A DNA stretch of 64,000 nucleotides from Actinomycetospora cinnamomea. GTDB lineage: Bacteria; Actinomycetota; Actinomycetes; Mycobacteriales; Pseudonocardiaceae. The stretch is taken from NCBI RefSeq assembly GCF_003096675.1, contig NZ_QEKW01000007.1:186001-250000 (forward strand), in the 5' to 3' direction. Positions within the stretch are counted from its first letter, which is position 1. Each line of letters starts with the position of its first letter. Positions 31,065 through 39,753 of this stretch are shown one piece after another. The notes beneath the pieces are model-generated. The model saw only the letters and a list, made by a program, of their open reading frames with translations, was not told the origin of the DNA and made no database searches. The translations under genes were made by a program, and so were the position numbers.

Positions 31065-32200
31065 TGTCGTCGATCGAGAAACGCATCCGCGACGGCAACA
31101 CCACGTGGATCGCCCGCTGGCGCGACCCGTCGAGGAAGCAGCGCAAGCGTTCGTTCCCACGAAAGCTCGACGCGCAACGCTTCCTCGCGACGGTGGAGGC
31201 CGATCTCGTCCGTGGGTCGTACGTCGACCCGAACGACAAGACGGTTCTCCGCGACTACGCGGAGTCGTGGCGACTCGCGCAGGTGCACCGGCCGACTACG
31301 CGGGCGCATGTGGAGACCAACCTCCGGCGCAACGTCTACCCGTACTTCGGTGACCGCCGGCTCGCCTCCGTCCGCCCGAGTGAGGTGCAGGCGTGGGTGA
31401 GCCGGCTGTCGTCGGAACCGGACGCGCTCTCGGCCTCCACGGTGCAGGTCGTCCACGGGATCGTGGCGTCGATCTACAAGGCCGCGATCCGTGACCGGCT
31501 GGTCTCGTCCTCGCCGTGCGAAGGCACGCGGTTGCCCAAGAAGCTGCCGCGCGAGATCGTCCCGCTCGCGACGGAGACGGTCGAGGCGCTGATCTCGGCC
31601 GCTCCCCCGCGCCTGCGGGCGCTCGTCGTCCTCGGAGCCGGAACGGGGATGCGACAGGGCGAGTGCTTCGGGCTCGCGCTCGACCGGATCGACTTCCTGC
31701 GCCGGACGCTGCGCGTGGACCAACAGCTCGTGCTCATGCCCGGGAAGTCCACGTTCCTGGCGCCACCAAAGACATCGGCCTCGCACCGGACGATCCCGCT
31801 GCCCCAGGTCGTCGTCGAGGAGCTGGCCGAGCACGTGCGGCGGTTCGCGTCGTCGCACCCCGACGGCCTGGTCTTCACCGTCGAGAACGGGAGTGGGCTG
31901 CGGCGGACGGTGTTCTCCCGCGTCTGGCGCCCGATGGTCTCCGTGGCCGGTGCTCCGGCCGGTACCGGGTTCCACGACCTCCGGCACTACTTCGCGTCGC
32001 TGCTGATCCGCCACGGCGAGTCGGTGAAGACGGTGCAGAGCCGGCTGGGGCACGCGACCGCGGCCGAGACCCTGGACACCTACTCGCACCTGTGGCCGGA
32101 CTCGGACGACCGCACGCGGGAGGCGGTGGACTCGGTGCTCCGACGGCCTGCTGTGCCCCCGATGTGCCCCGACCAGGGCACCGAGGAAGGGTCCGGGTAG
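31064..32200 (+). CDS. int: Tyrosine site-specific integrase of element 1
   Basis: A 378-residue tyrosine recombinase with an AP2-like arm-binding N-terminus, a core-binding SAM-like domain (about 60-155) and a catalytic domain. Catalytic residues are Arg197 (GTGMRQGE), Lys236, His304 and Arg307 (HDLRHYF), His330 (LGHATA) and Tyr340 (DTYSHLW). It ends 18 bp before attR in the rnpB 3' end, the standard int-att arrangement. The 3' codons contain the paired GTGCCCC arm-type repeats. Confidence 0.93.
   Translation: MSSIEKRIRDGNTTWIARWRDPSRKQRKRSFPRKLDAQRFLATVEADLVRGSYVDPNDKTVLRDYAESWRLAQVHRPTTRAHVETNLRRNVYPYFGDRRLASVRPSEVQAWVSRLSSEPDALSASTVQVVHGIVASIYKAAIRDRLVSSSPCEGTRLPKKLPREIVPLATETVEALISAAPPRLRALVVLGAGTGMRQGECFGLALDRIDFLRRTLRVDQQLVLMPGKSTFLAPPKTSASHRTIPLPQVVVEELAEHVRRFASSHPDGLVFTVENGSGLRRTVFSRVWRPMVSVAGAPAGTGFHDLRHYFASLLIRHGESVKTVQSRLGHATAAETLDTYSHLWPDSDDRTREAVDSVLRRPAVPPMCPDQGTEEGSG
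32153..32170 (+). repeat. Right arm-type integrase sites (paired GTGCCCC)
   Basis: GTGCCCC at 32153-32159 and 32164-32170, an 11-bp period, inside the 3' end of int. The spacing and orientation are identical to the pair at 14547-14564 beside attL. Confidence 0.6.
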
Positions 32201-32217
32201 GAACATGCAGGTCACAG

Positions 32218-32643
32218 GGTGTGGGGCGGACGAGTCGGCCTGTAAGCCGGATCCTGTCCCCACGGGCCCTCGCGGTCCCGTGGGTGGCGACCATCCATCT
32301 CGGCCCGCCGTCGCCGGCGGGCTCCAGCGGTCTACCCGCAGGTCTCGGGCGGGCAGCCCTCGGACGACCTGCGCGGCCGGTCCTCGCGGACCGGCCTTCT
32401 TGACCTTGCTCCGGGTGGGGTTTACCGAGCCGTCCTGGTCACCCAGGACGCTGGTGGTCTCTTACACCACCGTTTCACCCTCACCACCGGGCGAACCCGG
32501 TGGCGGTCTGTTCTCTGTGGCACTGTCCCGCGGGTCACCCCGGGTTGCTGTTGGCAACCACCCTGCCCTGTGGAGTCCGGACTTTCCTCGACGGGCCTCG
32601 TGGGCCCGCCGCGGTCGCCCGGCCGACTCGTCCGCCACACCCA
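32218..32643 (-). ncRNA. rnpB: RNase P RNA (type A)
   Basis: On the minus strand the conserved 5' core GAGGAAAGTCCGGACTCC and ACAGGGCAGGGTGGTTGC appear in order, followed by GACAGTGCCACAGAGA, ACAGACCGCC, GTAAGAGACCACC and, near the 3' end, GACAGGATCCGGCTTACAGG. The terminal helix P1 is formed by the two ends (about 32621-32641 with 32220-32241). This is the catalytic RNA that trims tRNA 5' leaders. The ends are estimated from P1 pairing. Its 3' end is the attachment site of element 1. Confidence 0.95.
32219..32251 (+). repeat. attR of element 1 within the rnpB 3' end
   Basis: Direct repeat of 14405-14437 with two mismatches. Here it is part of the intact RNase P RNA gene: the element supplied the outer half of the P1 3' strand so that helix P1 is perfectly rebuilt. 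Confidence 0.85.
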
Positions 32644-32770
32644 CGATACGACGCCGCCGCGAGGGGCACGTACCGCACCCGCTCCGGGCCGTGGATCATG
32701 CCGGACGTGCCCCTCGCGGGCGGGCACGTCCCCAGGACACGCGTCGGCACGACCGTTAGCGTCGCTCACC

Positions 32771-33529
32771 GTGTCGGACCCGTCGGTGCTCCAGATCGTG
32801 CTGCTGGGCGGGCTGGGGCTCCTCGCCGGCGCGGTGAACGCGATCGCGGGCGGCGGGTCGCTCATCGTCTTCCCGGCCCTGCTCGCGACCGGGATGGCGC
32901 CCCTGCCCGCGAACGTCACCAACTCGGTCGCGCAGTGGCCGGGCTACGCCGGGTCGACGGTCAACGCGCGCACCGACCTGCGGCGTCAGCGTCGCCGGCT
33001 GGTCACCACGAGCGTCGTCGCCGCGCTCGGGTCGGGCGCGGGATGCGCGTTGCTGCTGACGCTGCCGCAGTCGGTGTTCGACGCGGTCGTGCCCGTGCTG
33101 GTGCTGCTCGCGAGCCTGACCCTCGGCGCCCAGCCCTGGATCAAGAGCTGGACGCAGCGGGAGGAGCGCAGCGCGGACAACCCGAGGGCACTCCTCCCGG
33201 CGACCTTCCTCGCCGCGGTGTACGGCGGGTACTTCGGTGGCGCGCTGGGCGTCGTGCTGATCGCCGTGCTCTCGCTGCTGGCCCACGACACACTGCAGCG
33301 GCTCAACGCTGTGAAGGTCCTGCTGTCGCTGGTCACGAGCACGGTGACGGTGCTGCTCTTCGCCCTGTTCGCACCCGTCGACTGGCTCGCGGTGCTCCTG
33401 CTCGCCCCGACGACGCTCGCCGGCGGCTACCTCGGGATGGCCGTCGCCAAGAAGATGCCCGACGGCGTGCTGCGCTGGAGCGTCGTGGTGCTGGGGGTCG
33501 GGGTGGCGGTCTACCTGTTCCTGCGGTGA
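32771..33529 (+). CDS. TauE/SafE-family membrane permease
   Basis: A 252-residue membrane protein with about eight helices. The opening GGLGLLAGAVNAIAGGGSLIVFPALL and the repeat-like AAVYGGYFGGALGVVLIAVL are typical of the TauE/SafE (DUF81) family, associated with export or uptake of sulfite and other sulfur anions. The GTG start at 32771 fits the first helix. Its stop overlaps the GTG of the next transporter gene (GTGA), indicating co-translation. Confidence 0.85.
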   Translation: MSDPSVLQIVLLGGLGLLAGAVNAIAGGGSLIVFPALLATGMAPLPANVTNSVAQWPGYAGSTVNARTDLRRQRRRLVTTSVVAALGSGAGCALLLTLPQSVFDAVVPVLVLLASLTLGAQPWIKSWTQREERSADNPRALLPATFLAAVYGGYFGGALGVVLIAVLSLLAHDTLQRLNAVKVLLSLVTSTVTVLLFALFAPVDWLAVLLLAPTTLAGGYLGMAVAKKMPDGVLRWSVVVLGVGVAVYLFLR

Positions 33530-34767
33530 CGGCGCTCGCGGTCGGCCTCCTGGCCGCCGTCCTCGTCGTCGCCGTCACCCGCCCCCGCGGGCTGCCCGAG
33601 GCGACGGGCGCCGTGCCGGCGGCCGCCGTCGTCCTGGTGACAGGGCTGGTGACGACGGCGGTCGCGTGGGACGAGGTCCGCGAGCTCGCACCGACCGTCG
33701 GGTTCCTCGCCGCGGTGCTCGTGCTCGCCCGCCTCGCCGACGCCGAGGGCGTGTTCCGGTGGGCCGGCGGGGTACTGGCGCGCCGGTCGGGCGGCCGGCC
33801 GCGGCGCCTGTTCCTGCTGGTCGTGGTCGCCGCGACGATCACCACCGCGGTCCTCAGCCTCGACGCCACCGTCGTCCTGCTCACGCCCGTCGTGCTCGAC
33901 ACCGCCCGGCGCCTCGGCGCCCGGCCCGCCCCGCACGCCTTCGCGTGCGCGCACCTGGCCAACAGCGCCTCGCTGCTGCTGCCCGTCGCCAACCTGACCA
34001 ATCTGCTGGCCCTGCAGTCCACCGGGCTGCCGTTCCTCGGGTTCGCCGCGATGATGGCGCTGCCGCAGCTCGCGGTGCTGGTCGTCGAGTACGTCGGACT
34101 GCGGTGGACGTTCCGCTCCGACCTCGCCGTCGACCCGGTCGGCACGCCGACCGGGGACGCCGCACCGCCGCCCCGGTTCGCGGTGGCGGTCCTCGCCGCG
34201 ACACTCGTCGGGTTCGCGGCCGCCTCATCGCTGGGTGTGGAGCCGGTGTGGGTCGCCGTGGCGGGCGCGGCCCTGCTGGCGGCCCGCACGCTCGTGACCG
34301 GATGCGCCGAGCCCCGTCACGTGCTCGCCGCGGCCTCGCCGGTGTTCTGCGTGTTCGTGCTGGCCCTGGGCGTGGTGGTCGCGGCGGTCACCGAGCACGG
34401 GCTCGGCGACCTCCTCGCCGGCCTGCTGCCCGCCGGCACCTCGTTCCCGCAGCTCCTGGCCGTCGCGGGGCTGGCGGCGATGCTGGCCAACCTCGTCAAC
34501 AACCTGCCCGCGACGCTCGTCCTGCTCGCGGCGCTCGGGCCGACGCCCCCGGTCGGGCTTGTCCTCGCGATGCTGATCGGGGTGAACGTCGGGCCGAACC
34601 TCACGCCGGTCGGCTCGCTCGCCACACTGCTCTGGCGTCGCGTCCTGGCCGCGCGCGGGATCCCGGCGCCGCTGGGGACGTTCACGCGCGCCGGCCTCCT
34701 GACCGTTCCGGCGGGCGTGGTCGGCGCGACGGCGGCGCTGTGGCTCGTGTTGACCCTGACGGGCTGA
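33526..34767 (+). CDS. ArsB/NhaD-like anion transporter
   Basis: A 413-residue integral membrane protein with roughly eleven helices. The paired re-entrant motifs AHLANSASLLLPVANLTN and MLIGVNVGPNLTPVGSLA are diagnostic of the ion transporter superfamily members ArsB, NhaD and SLC13. It could export arsenite or carry another anion; no ars gene lies near. Translationally coupled to the TauE/SafE permease. Confidence 0.85.
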   Translation: MTALAVGLLAAVLVVAVTRPRGLPEATGAVPAAAVVLVTGLVTTAVAWDEVRELAPTVGFLAAVLVLARLADAEGVFRWAGGVLARRSGGRPRRLFLLVVVAATITTAVLSLDATVVLLTPVVLDTARRLGARPAPHAFACAHLANSASLLLPVANLTNLLALQSTGLPFLGFAAMMALPQLAVLVVEYVGLRWTFRSDLAVDPVGTPTGDAAPPPRFAVAVLAATLVGFAAASSLGVEPVWVAVAGAALLAARTLVTGCAEPRHVLAAASPVFCVFVLALGVVVAAVTEHGLGDLLAGLLPAGTSFPQLLAVAGLAAMLANLVNNLPATLVLLAALGPTPPVGLVLAMLIGVNVGPNLTPVGSLATLLWRRVLAARGIPAPLGTFTRAGLLTVPAGVVGATAALWLVLTLTG

Positions 34768-34830
34768 TCTGCCGCGAGCAGGCGGGTCGGTGTTGCACGA
34801 CCGACCCGGCGCTCGGCACGCTACGGGCTC

Positions 34831-35949
34831 GTGACGTCCCCCGAGGCCGAGTCGCGCGCCCGCGTGCGCGAGCAGGCGCTCGGCATCGCCGCGGGCTGGT
34901 CGCCGCCCGACGCGCCGCCGACCTGGGCGCTGACCGCCGAGCTGTTCCGGGCGATCGCCACCGAGCCCGAGCTGCTGGCGCTCGGCGCGCGTATCCCGGC
35001 CGACCGGCTCCCGCCGTTGCTGCTCAGCGCGGCCGTGCGCTACCTCGTCGGGCGGCGGCGGGAGGATGGGCTCGCCCGCTACTTCCCCACCCCCGGCTCG
35101 GGTCAGCCGCCGCTGGACCGCGGCTTCCGGCCGGCCCTGACCGCCTTCGTCCGAGAGCACGCGGGGGAGCTGGCGGCGCTGTGCGCCGAGCACCGCTACC
35201 AGATGAACGAGGTGGCCCGCAGCGCCGACGTCCTCGCCGTCCTGGGGCACGTCGACCCCGAGCGCCCGATCGCGCTCGTCGACCTCGGCACCGGCGCGGG
35301 ACTCGGGCTGCACCTCGACCGCTACCGGTTCGTCTTCGGCGACCGCGCGGTGGGCGACCCCGACGCCGCGCTGACGATCGCGCCCCGACTGCGCGGGCGT
35401 CCCGCACCCCTGCCCTCGCGGATGCCGACCATCGCCGCCCGCCTCGGTGTCGACGTGGAGCCGCTCGACCTCGACGACCAGCGTGTGCGCGACTGGCTCG
35501 CCGCCTGCATCCCGCCCGAGGCCGGTGCGGTCGACCGATTTGCGGCGGCCTCGGAGGTCGTCCGCGAGCACCCGGCGCCGATGGTGCGCGGCGACGCCGT
35601 CGAGGACCTGCTCGCCCTGTGCGACGGGATGCCCCGCGACGCGCTGCTCGTCCTCGTCGACACCTACGTCCACGTGTTCCTCAGCGACGCCCAGCGCGCC
35701 GCGTTCCGGCGGCGGCTGCCGGAGCTGGACCGTGACGTCGAGTGGATCTCGGTCGACCCACTGACCCCGCTCGGACCCGACGGCACCGAGAGCGTGCAGG
35801 GCCTGCCCGTGCCGCCCCGGGCGCGGGAGGCGTCGCGGGCCGGGGTCACCGGGGTGATCGGCCACGTCTCGATCGCGCGCGACGGCACGACGACCGGCGC
35901 GGTGCTCGGCCTCGCGCACCCCGGCGGGGGGTGGCTGGAGTGGCTTTGA
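34831..35949 (+). CDS. DUF2332 protein
   Basis: A 372-residue soluble protein of the DUF2332 family, common in actinobacteria and without an assigned function. Typical segments include YQMNEVARSADVL, LVDLGTGAGLGLHLDRY and LVDTYVHVFLSDAQRAAF. The Gly-rich DLGTGAGLGL resembles a nucleotide or SAM loop, but the rest does not read as a methyltransferase. It converges on the phosphatase gene across a strong hairpin. Confidence 0.85.
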   Translation: MTSPEAESRARVREQALGIAAGWSPPDAPPTWALTAELFRAIATEPELLALGARIPADRLPPLLLSAAVRYLVGRRREDGLARYFPTPGSGQPPLDRGFRPALTAFVREHAGELAALCAEHRYQMNEVARSADVLAVLGHVDPERPIALVDLGTGAGLGLHLDRYRFVFGDRAVGDPDAALTIAPRLRGRPAPLPSRMPTIAARLGVDVEPLDLDDQRVRDWLAACIPPEAGAVDRFAAASEVVREHPAPMVRGDAVEDLLALCDGMPRDALLVLVDTYVHVFLSDAQRAAFRRRLPELDRDVEWISVDPLTPLGPDGTESVQGLPVPPRAREASRAGVTGVIGHVSIARDGTTTGAVLGLAHPGGGWLEWL

Positions 35950-35960
35950 CCTGCGGTCGT

Positions 35961-36000
35961 GTGCGCGCTTGTCCGTGCCCTGGCACGGGCAAGCGCGCAC
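35961..36000. terminator. Bidirectional hairpin terminator
   Basis: GTGCGCGCTTG and CAAGCGCGCAC enclose CCGTGCC and GGCACGG, giving an 18-bp stem with one T-G opposition and a 2-nt loop. It lies between converging stop codons at 35949 and 36008. There is no U-tract, as is usual in high-GC actinobacteria. Confidence 0.75.
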
Positions 36001-36007
36001 GAGGCCG

Positions 36008-36670
36008 CTAGGCCAAATAGCTGGTGTCGTTGACCAGCCGCACCGACGCCCCGCCGTCGGGCCAGAACTCGACGACCGACAGGCACGCGAGGTCGAGGTG
36101 CAGGCGGTAGAGCATCTGCGGCCCGGCGTCGAGGGCGCGGCGCAGGATCAGCTTGATCGGGGTGACGTGGCTGACCACGACGACCGTCTGCCCCGGGTGG
36201 CGGCGCAGCAGGTCGTCGAGGGCGGTGTCCACCCGGCCCGCGACGACGTCGAAGCTCTCGCCCTGCGGCGGGCTGACCGAGCTGTCGCCGAGCCACGCCC
36301 GGTGCACCTCGGGGTCCTGCTGGGCGGCCTCGGCGAAGGTCAGGCCCTCCCACGTGCCGAAATCGGTCTCGGTGAGGCGCTCGTCGACGCCGATGCCGAG
36401 CCCGAGCACCCCGGCGACCGGCTCGGCGGTCTGGCGCGCCCGCAGCAGCGGGGAGCTCACGACCGCGCGGATGTCGCCGTCGCCGATGTGCCGGGCCGCC
36501 AACGCGGTCGCCGCGGCCGCGGCCTGCTCGAGGCCCTCGCGGGTGAGCTCGGGGTCGCCCCGCCCGGAGTAGCGCTTCTCCACCGACAGCGGGCTCTGCC
36601 CGTGGCGCAGGAGCAGCACGCGGGTCGGCATCGTCGTGCCGCGCCCGGTCCAGGACCCGGCCGTCGTCAT
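36008..36670 (-). CDS. Histidine phosphatase family protein
   Basis: A 220-residue phosphoglycerate-mutase-like phosphatase. The catalytic RHG is in LLLRHGQSP, with later VVSSPLLRARQTAEP, ETDFGTWEGLTF and the second His in VVSHVTPIK. In actinobacteria this domain often partners RNase H or cobalamin phosphatase functions; here it stands alone. The ATG at 36670 overlaps the stop of the upstream zinc-ribbon gene, and it is the last gene of a three-gene operon. Confidence 0.88.
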   Translation of the reverse strand: MTTAGSWTGRGTTMPTRVLLLRHGQSPLSVEKRYSGRGDPELTREGLEQAAAAATALAARHIGDGDIRAVVSSPLLRARQTAEPVAGVLGLGIGVDERLTETDFGTWEGLTFAEAAQQDPEVHRAWLGDSSVSPPQGESFDVVAGRVDTALDDLLRRHPGQTVVVVSHVTPIKLILRRALDAGPQMLYRLHLDLACLSVVEFWPDGGASVRLVNDTSYLA

Positions 36671-37407
36671 GCGTTCCCCGCCTTCGAAGTCCGCACCACG
36701 ATCGCCCCGCACTGCTCGCACCGCACGACGTCGTCCGGGGCGGCCGCGGCGATGTCGCGCAGCTCGCTGCGGTCCATCTCCAGCCGGCACGCCCCGCACC
36801 GGGCGCCGATGAGCTCGCCGGCGCCGGTACCGCTGCGGGCGCGTTGCTGGTCGTAGAGGGCAAGGAGGTCCTCGGGCAGGGACGCGGCGAGCTCGGTGCG
36901 CTCGGCGCCGCGGCGCGTCTCGATCACCTCGATGTCGCCGAGCACCCCGTCGCGGCGCTCGACGGCGTCCGCGAGCACGGTCTCGGCCTCCTCCAGGGCC
37001 GCCTGCTCGTGGGCGAGGTCGGTCTCGGCGGCGTCGAGGCGCTCCATGGCCTCGAGCTGGGAGTCCTCGAGCACGCCGCGGCGCCGGGCGAGGGTGTCGA
37101 GCTCGTGGGACAGGTCGGTCATCTGCTTCGCCGACACGCTGCCCGAGTCCATCAGCCCGCGGTCGCGCTGCTCGCGGGCGCTGACCTGGGCCACCTCCTG
37201 CTCGAGCTTCGCCACGTCCCGGCCGAGGTCGCTGACCGAGGTGCGGGCGCGCACCACCGCGTCCCGGCGGGCGCGCAGGACGGTCTCGGCCTCCTCCACC
37301 GCGGTCTGCTCGGGCAGCGTGCGCCGCCGGTGCTCGGCCCGCGCGAGCTCGGCGTCCAGGGCGGCGAGGTCGAGCAGCTTCCGCTGGACGGTGGGATCGG
37401 CCTTCAC
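36667..37407 (-). CDS. Coiled-coil zinc-ribbon protein (C4-type)
   Basis: A 246-residue protein: a long coiled coil (about 10-180) followed by a zinc ribbon with CGACRLEM and CEQCGAIVV, four cysteines in two pairs. This is the conserved actinobacterial partner of Nif3-like proteins, sometimes described as a nucleic-acid-binding zinc ribbon. The GTG start at 37407 overlaps the Nif3 stop, and its own stop overlaps the phosphatase start. Function not established. Confidence 0.88.
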   Translation of the reverse strand: MKADPTVQRKLLDLAALDAELARAEHRRRTLPEQTAVEEAETVLRARRDAVVRARTSVSDLGRDVAKLEQEVAQVSAREQRDRGLMDSGSVSAKQMTDLSHELDTLARRRGVLEDSQLEAMERLDAAETDLAHEQAALEEAETVLADAVERRDGVLGDIEVIETRRGAERTELAASLPEDLLALYDQQRARSGTGAGELIGARCGACRLEMDRSELRDIAAAAPDDVVRCEQCGAIVVRTSKAGNA

Positions 37408-38261
37408 GAGATCACGGCTCCTGCAGCAGAGGTGGCGGGCGAGGCGTGGCCGAGGCTCCACGCGTCGGTGCGGATCGTCGAGACGGTGATCTCCGGCGCG
37501 TCGTCGAGCGCGCCCAGCACGCCCGCGGCCTGCGCGCACCAGGGGTGCTCGGAGGCCCAGTGCGCGACGTCGACCAGAGCGGGAGCGCCGGGTTCGGCGA
37601 GGTGGTCGGTGGCGGGGTGGTGGCGCAGATCGGCGGTGACGTAGACGTCGACCCCGGCGGCGCGGGCGAGGTGGAGCATCGAGTCACCGGCCCCGCCCGA
37701 GACCGCGACGCGCGCCACGCTGCGCTGCGGGTCGCCGCCGGCGCGCACGCCCCAGGCCGTGGGCGGCAGGGCGTCGGCCACCCGGCGGGTGAACGCGGCG
37801 AGCGTCTCGCGCTCGGGCAGGCGGCCGATCCGGCCGATCCCGACCCCGGTGCCGTCCGCCGGCGCGTCGTCCTGGGGGGCGAGCGGGGCCTCCACGGTGA
37901 TCCCCAGCGCGTCCGCCAGCGCGTCGGACACCCCGGGGTTCGCCGCATCGGCGTTGGTGTGGGCGCAGTAGAGCGCGATCCCGGCGCGGATGAGGCGGTG
38001 GATCGCCGAGCCCTTCGGCGCCGTCGTCGCCACCGCGTGCACGCCGCGCAGCAGCAGCGGGTGGTGGGTGACCAGGAGATCGGCACCCGTCGCGATCGCC
38101 TCGTCGATCACTGCGGGCAACGGGTCGACGGCGACCAGCACCCGGCGGACCGGCTCGGAGGGGTCGCCGACCGTCAGCCCCACCGCGTCCCAGTCCTGCG
38201 CCAGCGCCGGCGGGTACGCGGCCTCGAGCGCGGCGACGGCGTCGGCGACGGTGCGGGTCAT
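37404..38261 (-). CDS. Nif3-like dinuclear metal-centre protein
   Basis: A 285-residue YbgI/Nif3 family protein that forms a toroidal hexamer with a two-metal site. Metal-binding segments are VTHHPLLLRG, AHTNADAA and VDVAHWASEH. It is sometimes annotated as GTP cyclohydrolase I type 2, but the biochemical role is uncertain. ATG 38261 matches the family N-terminus (DWDAVGLTVG follows). First gene of the operon with the zinc-ribbon and phosphatase genes. Confidence 0.9.
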   Translation of the reverse strand: MTRTVADAVAALEAAYPPALAQDWDAVGLTVGDPSEPVRRVLVAVDPLPAVIDEAIATGADLLVTHHPLLLRGVHAVATTAPKGSAIHRLIRAGIALYCAHTNADAANPGVSDALADALGITVEAPLAPQDDAPADGTGVGIGRIGRLPERETLAAFTRRVADALPPTAWGVRAGGDPQRSVARVAVSGGAGDSMLHLARAAGVDVYVTADLRHHPATDHLAEPGAPALVDVAHWASEHPWCAQAAGVLGALDDAPEITVSTIRTDAWSLGHASPATSAAGAVIS

Positions 38262-38322
38262 GGCCGCCCATTCTGCCCACCCGCCGCGGGGGCACCGAGG
38301 GGGCGGGCGGGACGATGGCGGC

Positions 38323-38346
38323 GTGCACGTGGTCTTCGTCTGTGCG
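38323..38346 (+). repeat. Left junction (attL) of element 2: severed 5' end of the tyrosine phosphatase gene
   Basis: GTG CAC GTG GTC TTC GTC TGT encodes VHVVFVC, the first residues of a low-molecular-weight tyrosine phosphatase up to its catalytic Cys, then breaks off into element sequence. The matching junction is at 47499-47513, where GTC GTG TTC GTG TGT TCG GGC continues the phosphatase. The shared core is TTCGT-N-TGT-N-CG. Confidence 0.75.
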
Positions 38347-38370
38347 AAGACTCGCGCTAGCATCTTTGCT

Positions 38371-39753
38371 GTGACCACCACGCGTGCCGGCGTCTACTGC
38401 CGCATCTCCCGTGATCGAGTCGGCGCCGGGCTCGGCGTCGAGCGCCAGGAGCAGGACTGCCGCGACCTCGCCGCGTCGCTCGGGTGGGAGGTCGCCGACG
38501 TCTACGTGGACAACGACCTCAGCGCCTACTCGGGCAAGCCGCGACCGCAGTACGAGCGCGCGCTGACCGACCTCGAAGCGGGCCGGATCACCGCCGTCCT
38601 CGCCTGGCACACCGACCGGCTGCACCGCTCCCCGACCGAGCTGGAGCGCTACATCGCGGTCTGCGAGCCCCGGGGCTTGCCGACGCGGACGGTGCGGGCC
38701 GGCGAGCTGGACCTCAGCACCGCCGCCGGGCGCATGACCGCGAGGATCACCGGCGCAGTGGCCCGGCACGAGAGCGAGCAGAAGGGCGAGCGCGTGAAGC
38801 GGCAGAAGCAGCAGGCGCAGGCGCAGGGCCGCTGGACCGGCGGGCGCCGCCCGTTCGGCTTCGAGCCGGACGGCGCCACGGTCCGCGAGGTCGAGGCCGA
38901 GGCCATCCGCGACGCCACGCGCCGCATCCTCGCCGGGGAGTCGATCCGCTCGATCGTCCGCGAGTGGAACGTCCGCGGGCTCACCACCACGACCGGCACC
39001 CCGTGGGACGCCACGAGGGTCCGTCAGATGCTTCTTCGACCCCGGAACGCCGGGCTCGTCGGCAACCGCGCCCGTCGCGTCGTCGGCCCCGCCGTGTGGC
39101 CCGCGATCGTCGAGGGCGAGGCGTGGCAGGCGCTCGTCGCGCTGCTCTCCGACCCCTCGCGGACGACGCATCGCGGGACGTCGCTGCGCTTGCTCGGCTC
39201 GGGGCTCTTCCACTGCTGGTGCGGCGCGCTGGTGCGCTCGGGCGGCAACTCCGCGGCCGGACGCCCGCGCTACACCTGCACGGCGGTGTCCTCGCACGTG
39301 CGCCGGGTCGCCGAGCCGGTCGACGAGATGGTCACCGTCGCCGTAGAGGCGCGGCTGGAGCGACCCGACGTCGCCGACCTCCTCGCCCCGACGCCGGCCG
39401 ACCCCGGACCGCTGCGCGAGCGCCTCGACGTGCTGCGCGCCCGCGCCGACGAGATCGCCGCCCTGTTCGGCGACGGCGACATGACCGGTGCGCAGTTCCG
39501 CCGGGCGAACGAGCGCGTACAGGGCGAGATGCGCGATATCGAGGCCGAGCTGGGTCGGCAGCACACCGGGACCGCGCTCGCCGGCATCGCCGACGCCGAC
39601 GACCCCGTGGCCGCGTTCCGCGAGGCGAGCATCGAGCGGCGGCGCGCGGTCGTCGACCTGCTCGCGACGGTGTCGCTGCGCCGCGGGACGCCGGGCCGGA
39701 ACTCGTCCGGCGCCTACTTCGACCCGGAGTCGATCATCATCGGATGGAAGTAG
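38371..39753 (+). CDS. Large serine recombinase (integrase of element 2)
   Basis: A 460-residue serine integrase. The resolvase domain carries the catalytic Ser13 in VYCRISRDRVG and downstream DRLHRSPTELERY; the recombinase domain and a zinc ribbon (CWCGALVRSGG, then YTC) follow, with a coiled-coil region (PLRERLDVLRARADEIAALF) near the C-terminus. GTG 38371 is the usual start. The frame is also open without stops from the severed phosphatase start at 38323, so a 16-residue-longer form is possible. It crosses attP and attB at the phosphatase gene. Confidence 0.93.
   Translation: MTTTRAGVYCRISRDRVGAGLGVERQEQDCRDLAASLGWEVADVYVDNDLSAYSGKPRPQYERALTDLEAGRITAVLAWHTDRLHRSPTELERYIAVCEPRGLPTRTVRAGELDLSTAAGRMTARITGAVARHESEQKGERVKRQKQQAQAQGRWTGGRRPFGFEPDGATVREVEAEAIRDATRRILAGESIRSIVREWNVRGLTTTTGTPWDATRVRQMLLRPRNAGLVGNRARRVVGPAVWPAIVEGEAWQALVALLSDPSRTTHRGTSLRLLGSGLFHCWCGALVRSGGNSAAGRPRYTCTAVSSHVRRVAEPVDEMVTVAVEARLERPDVADLLAPTPADPGPLRERLDVLRARADEIAALFGDGDMTGAQFRRANERVQGEMRDIEAELGRQHTGTALAGIADADDPVAAFREASIERRRAVVDLLATVSLRRGTPGRNSSGAYFDPESIIIGWK

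Larger units (their letters stand above)
14422..32235. mobile_element. Element 1: integrative and conjugative element (AICE) inserted at the 3' end of rnpB
   Basis: About 17.8 kb bounded by the attL and attR direct repeats. The right half holds the standard AICE genes in order: Nudix protein, XRE/DUF5919 regulator, small proteins, membrane protein, TraB/FtsK translocase, RepSA-like initiator, excisionase and tyrosine integrase, with the integrase abutting attR. Matching paired GTGCCCC repeats lie just inside each end. The left half is cargo: mercury/metal genes, three insertion sequences and a lower-GC gene pair. Integration regenerates a working rnpB 3' end. Confidence 0.85.
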
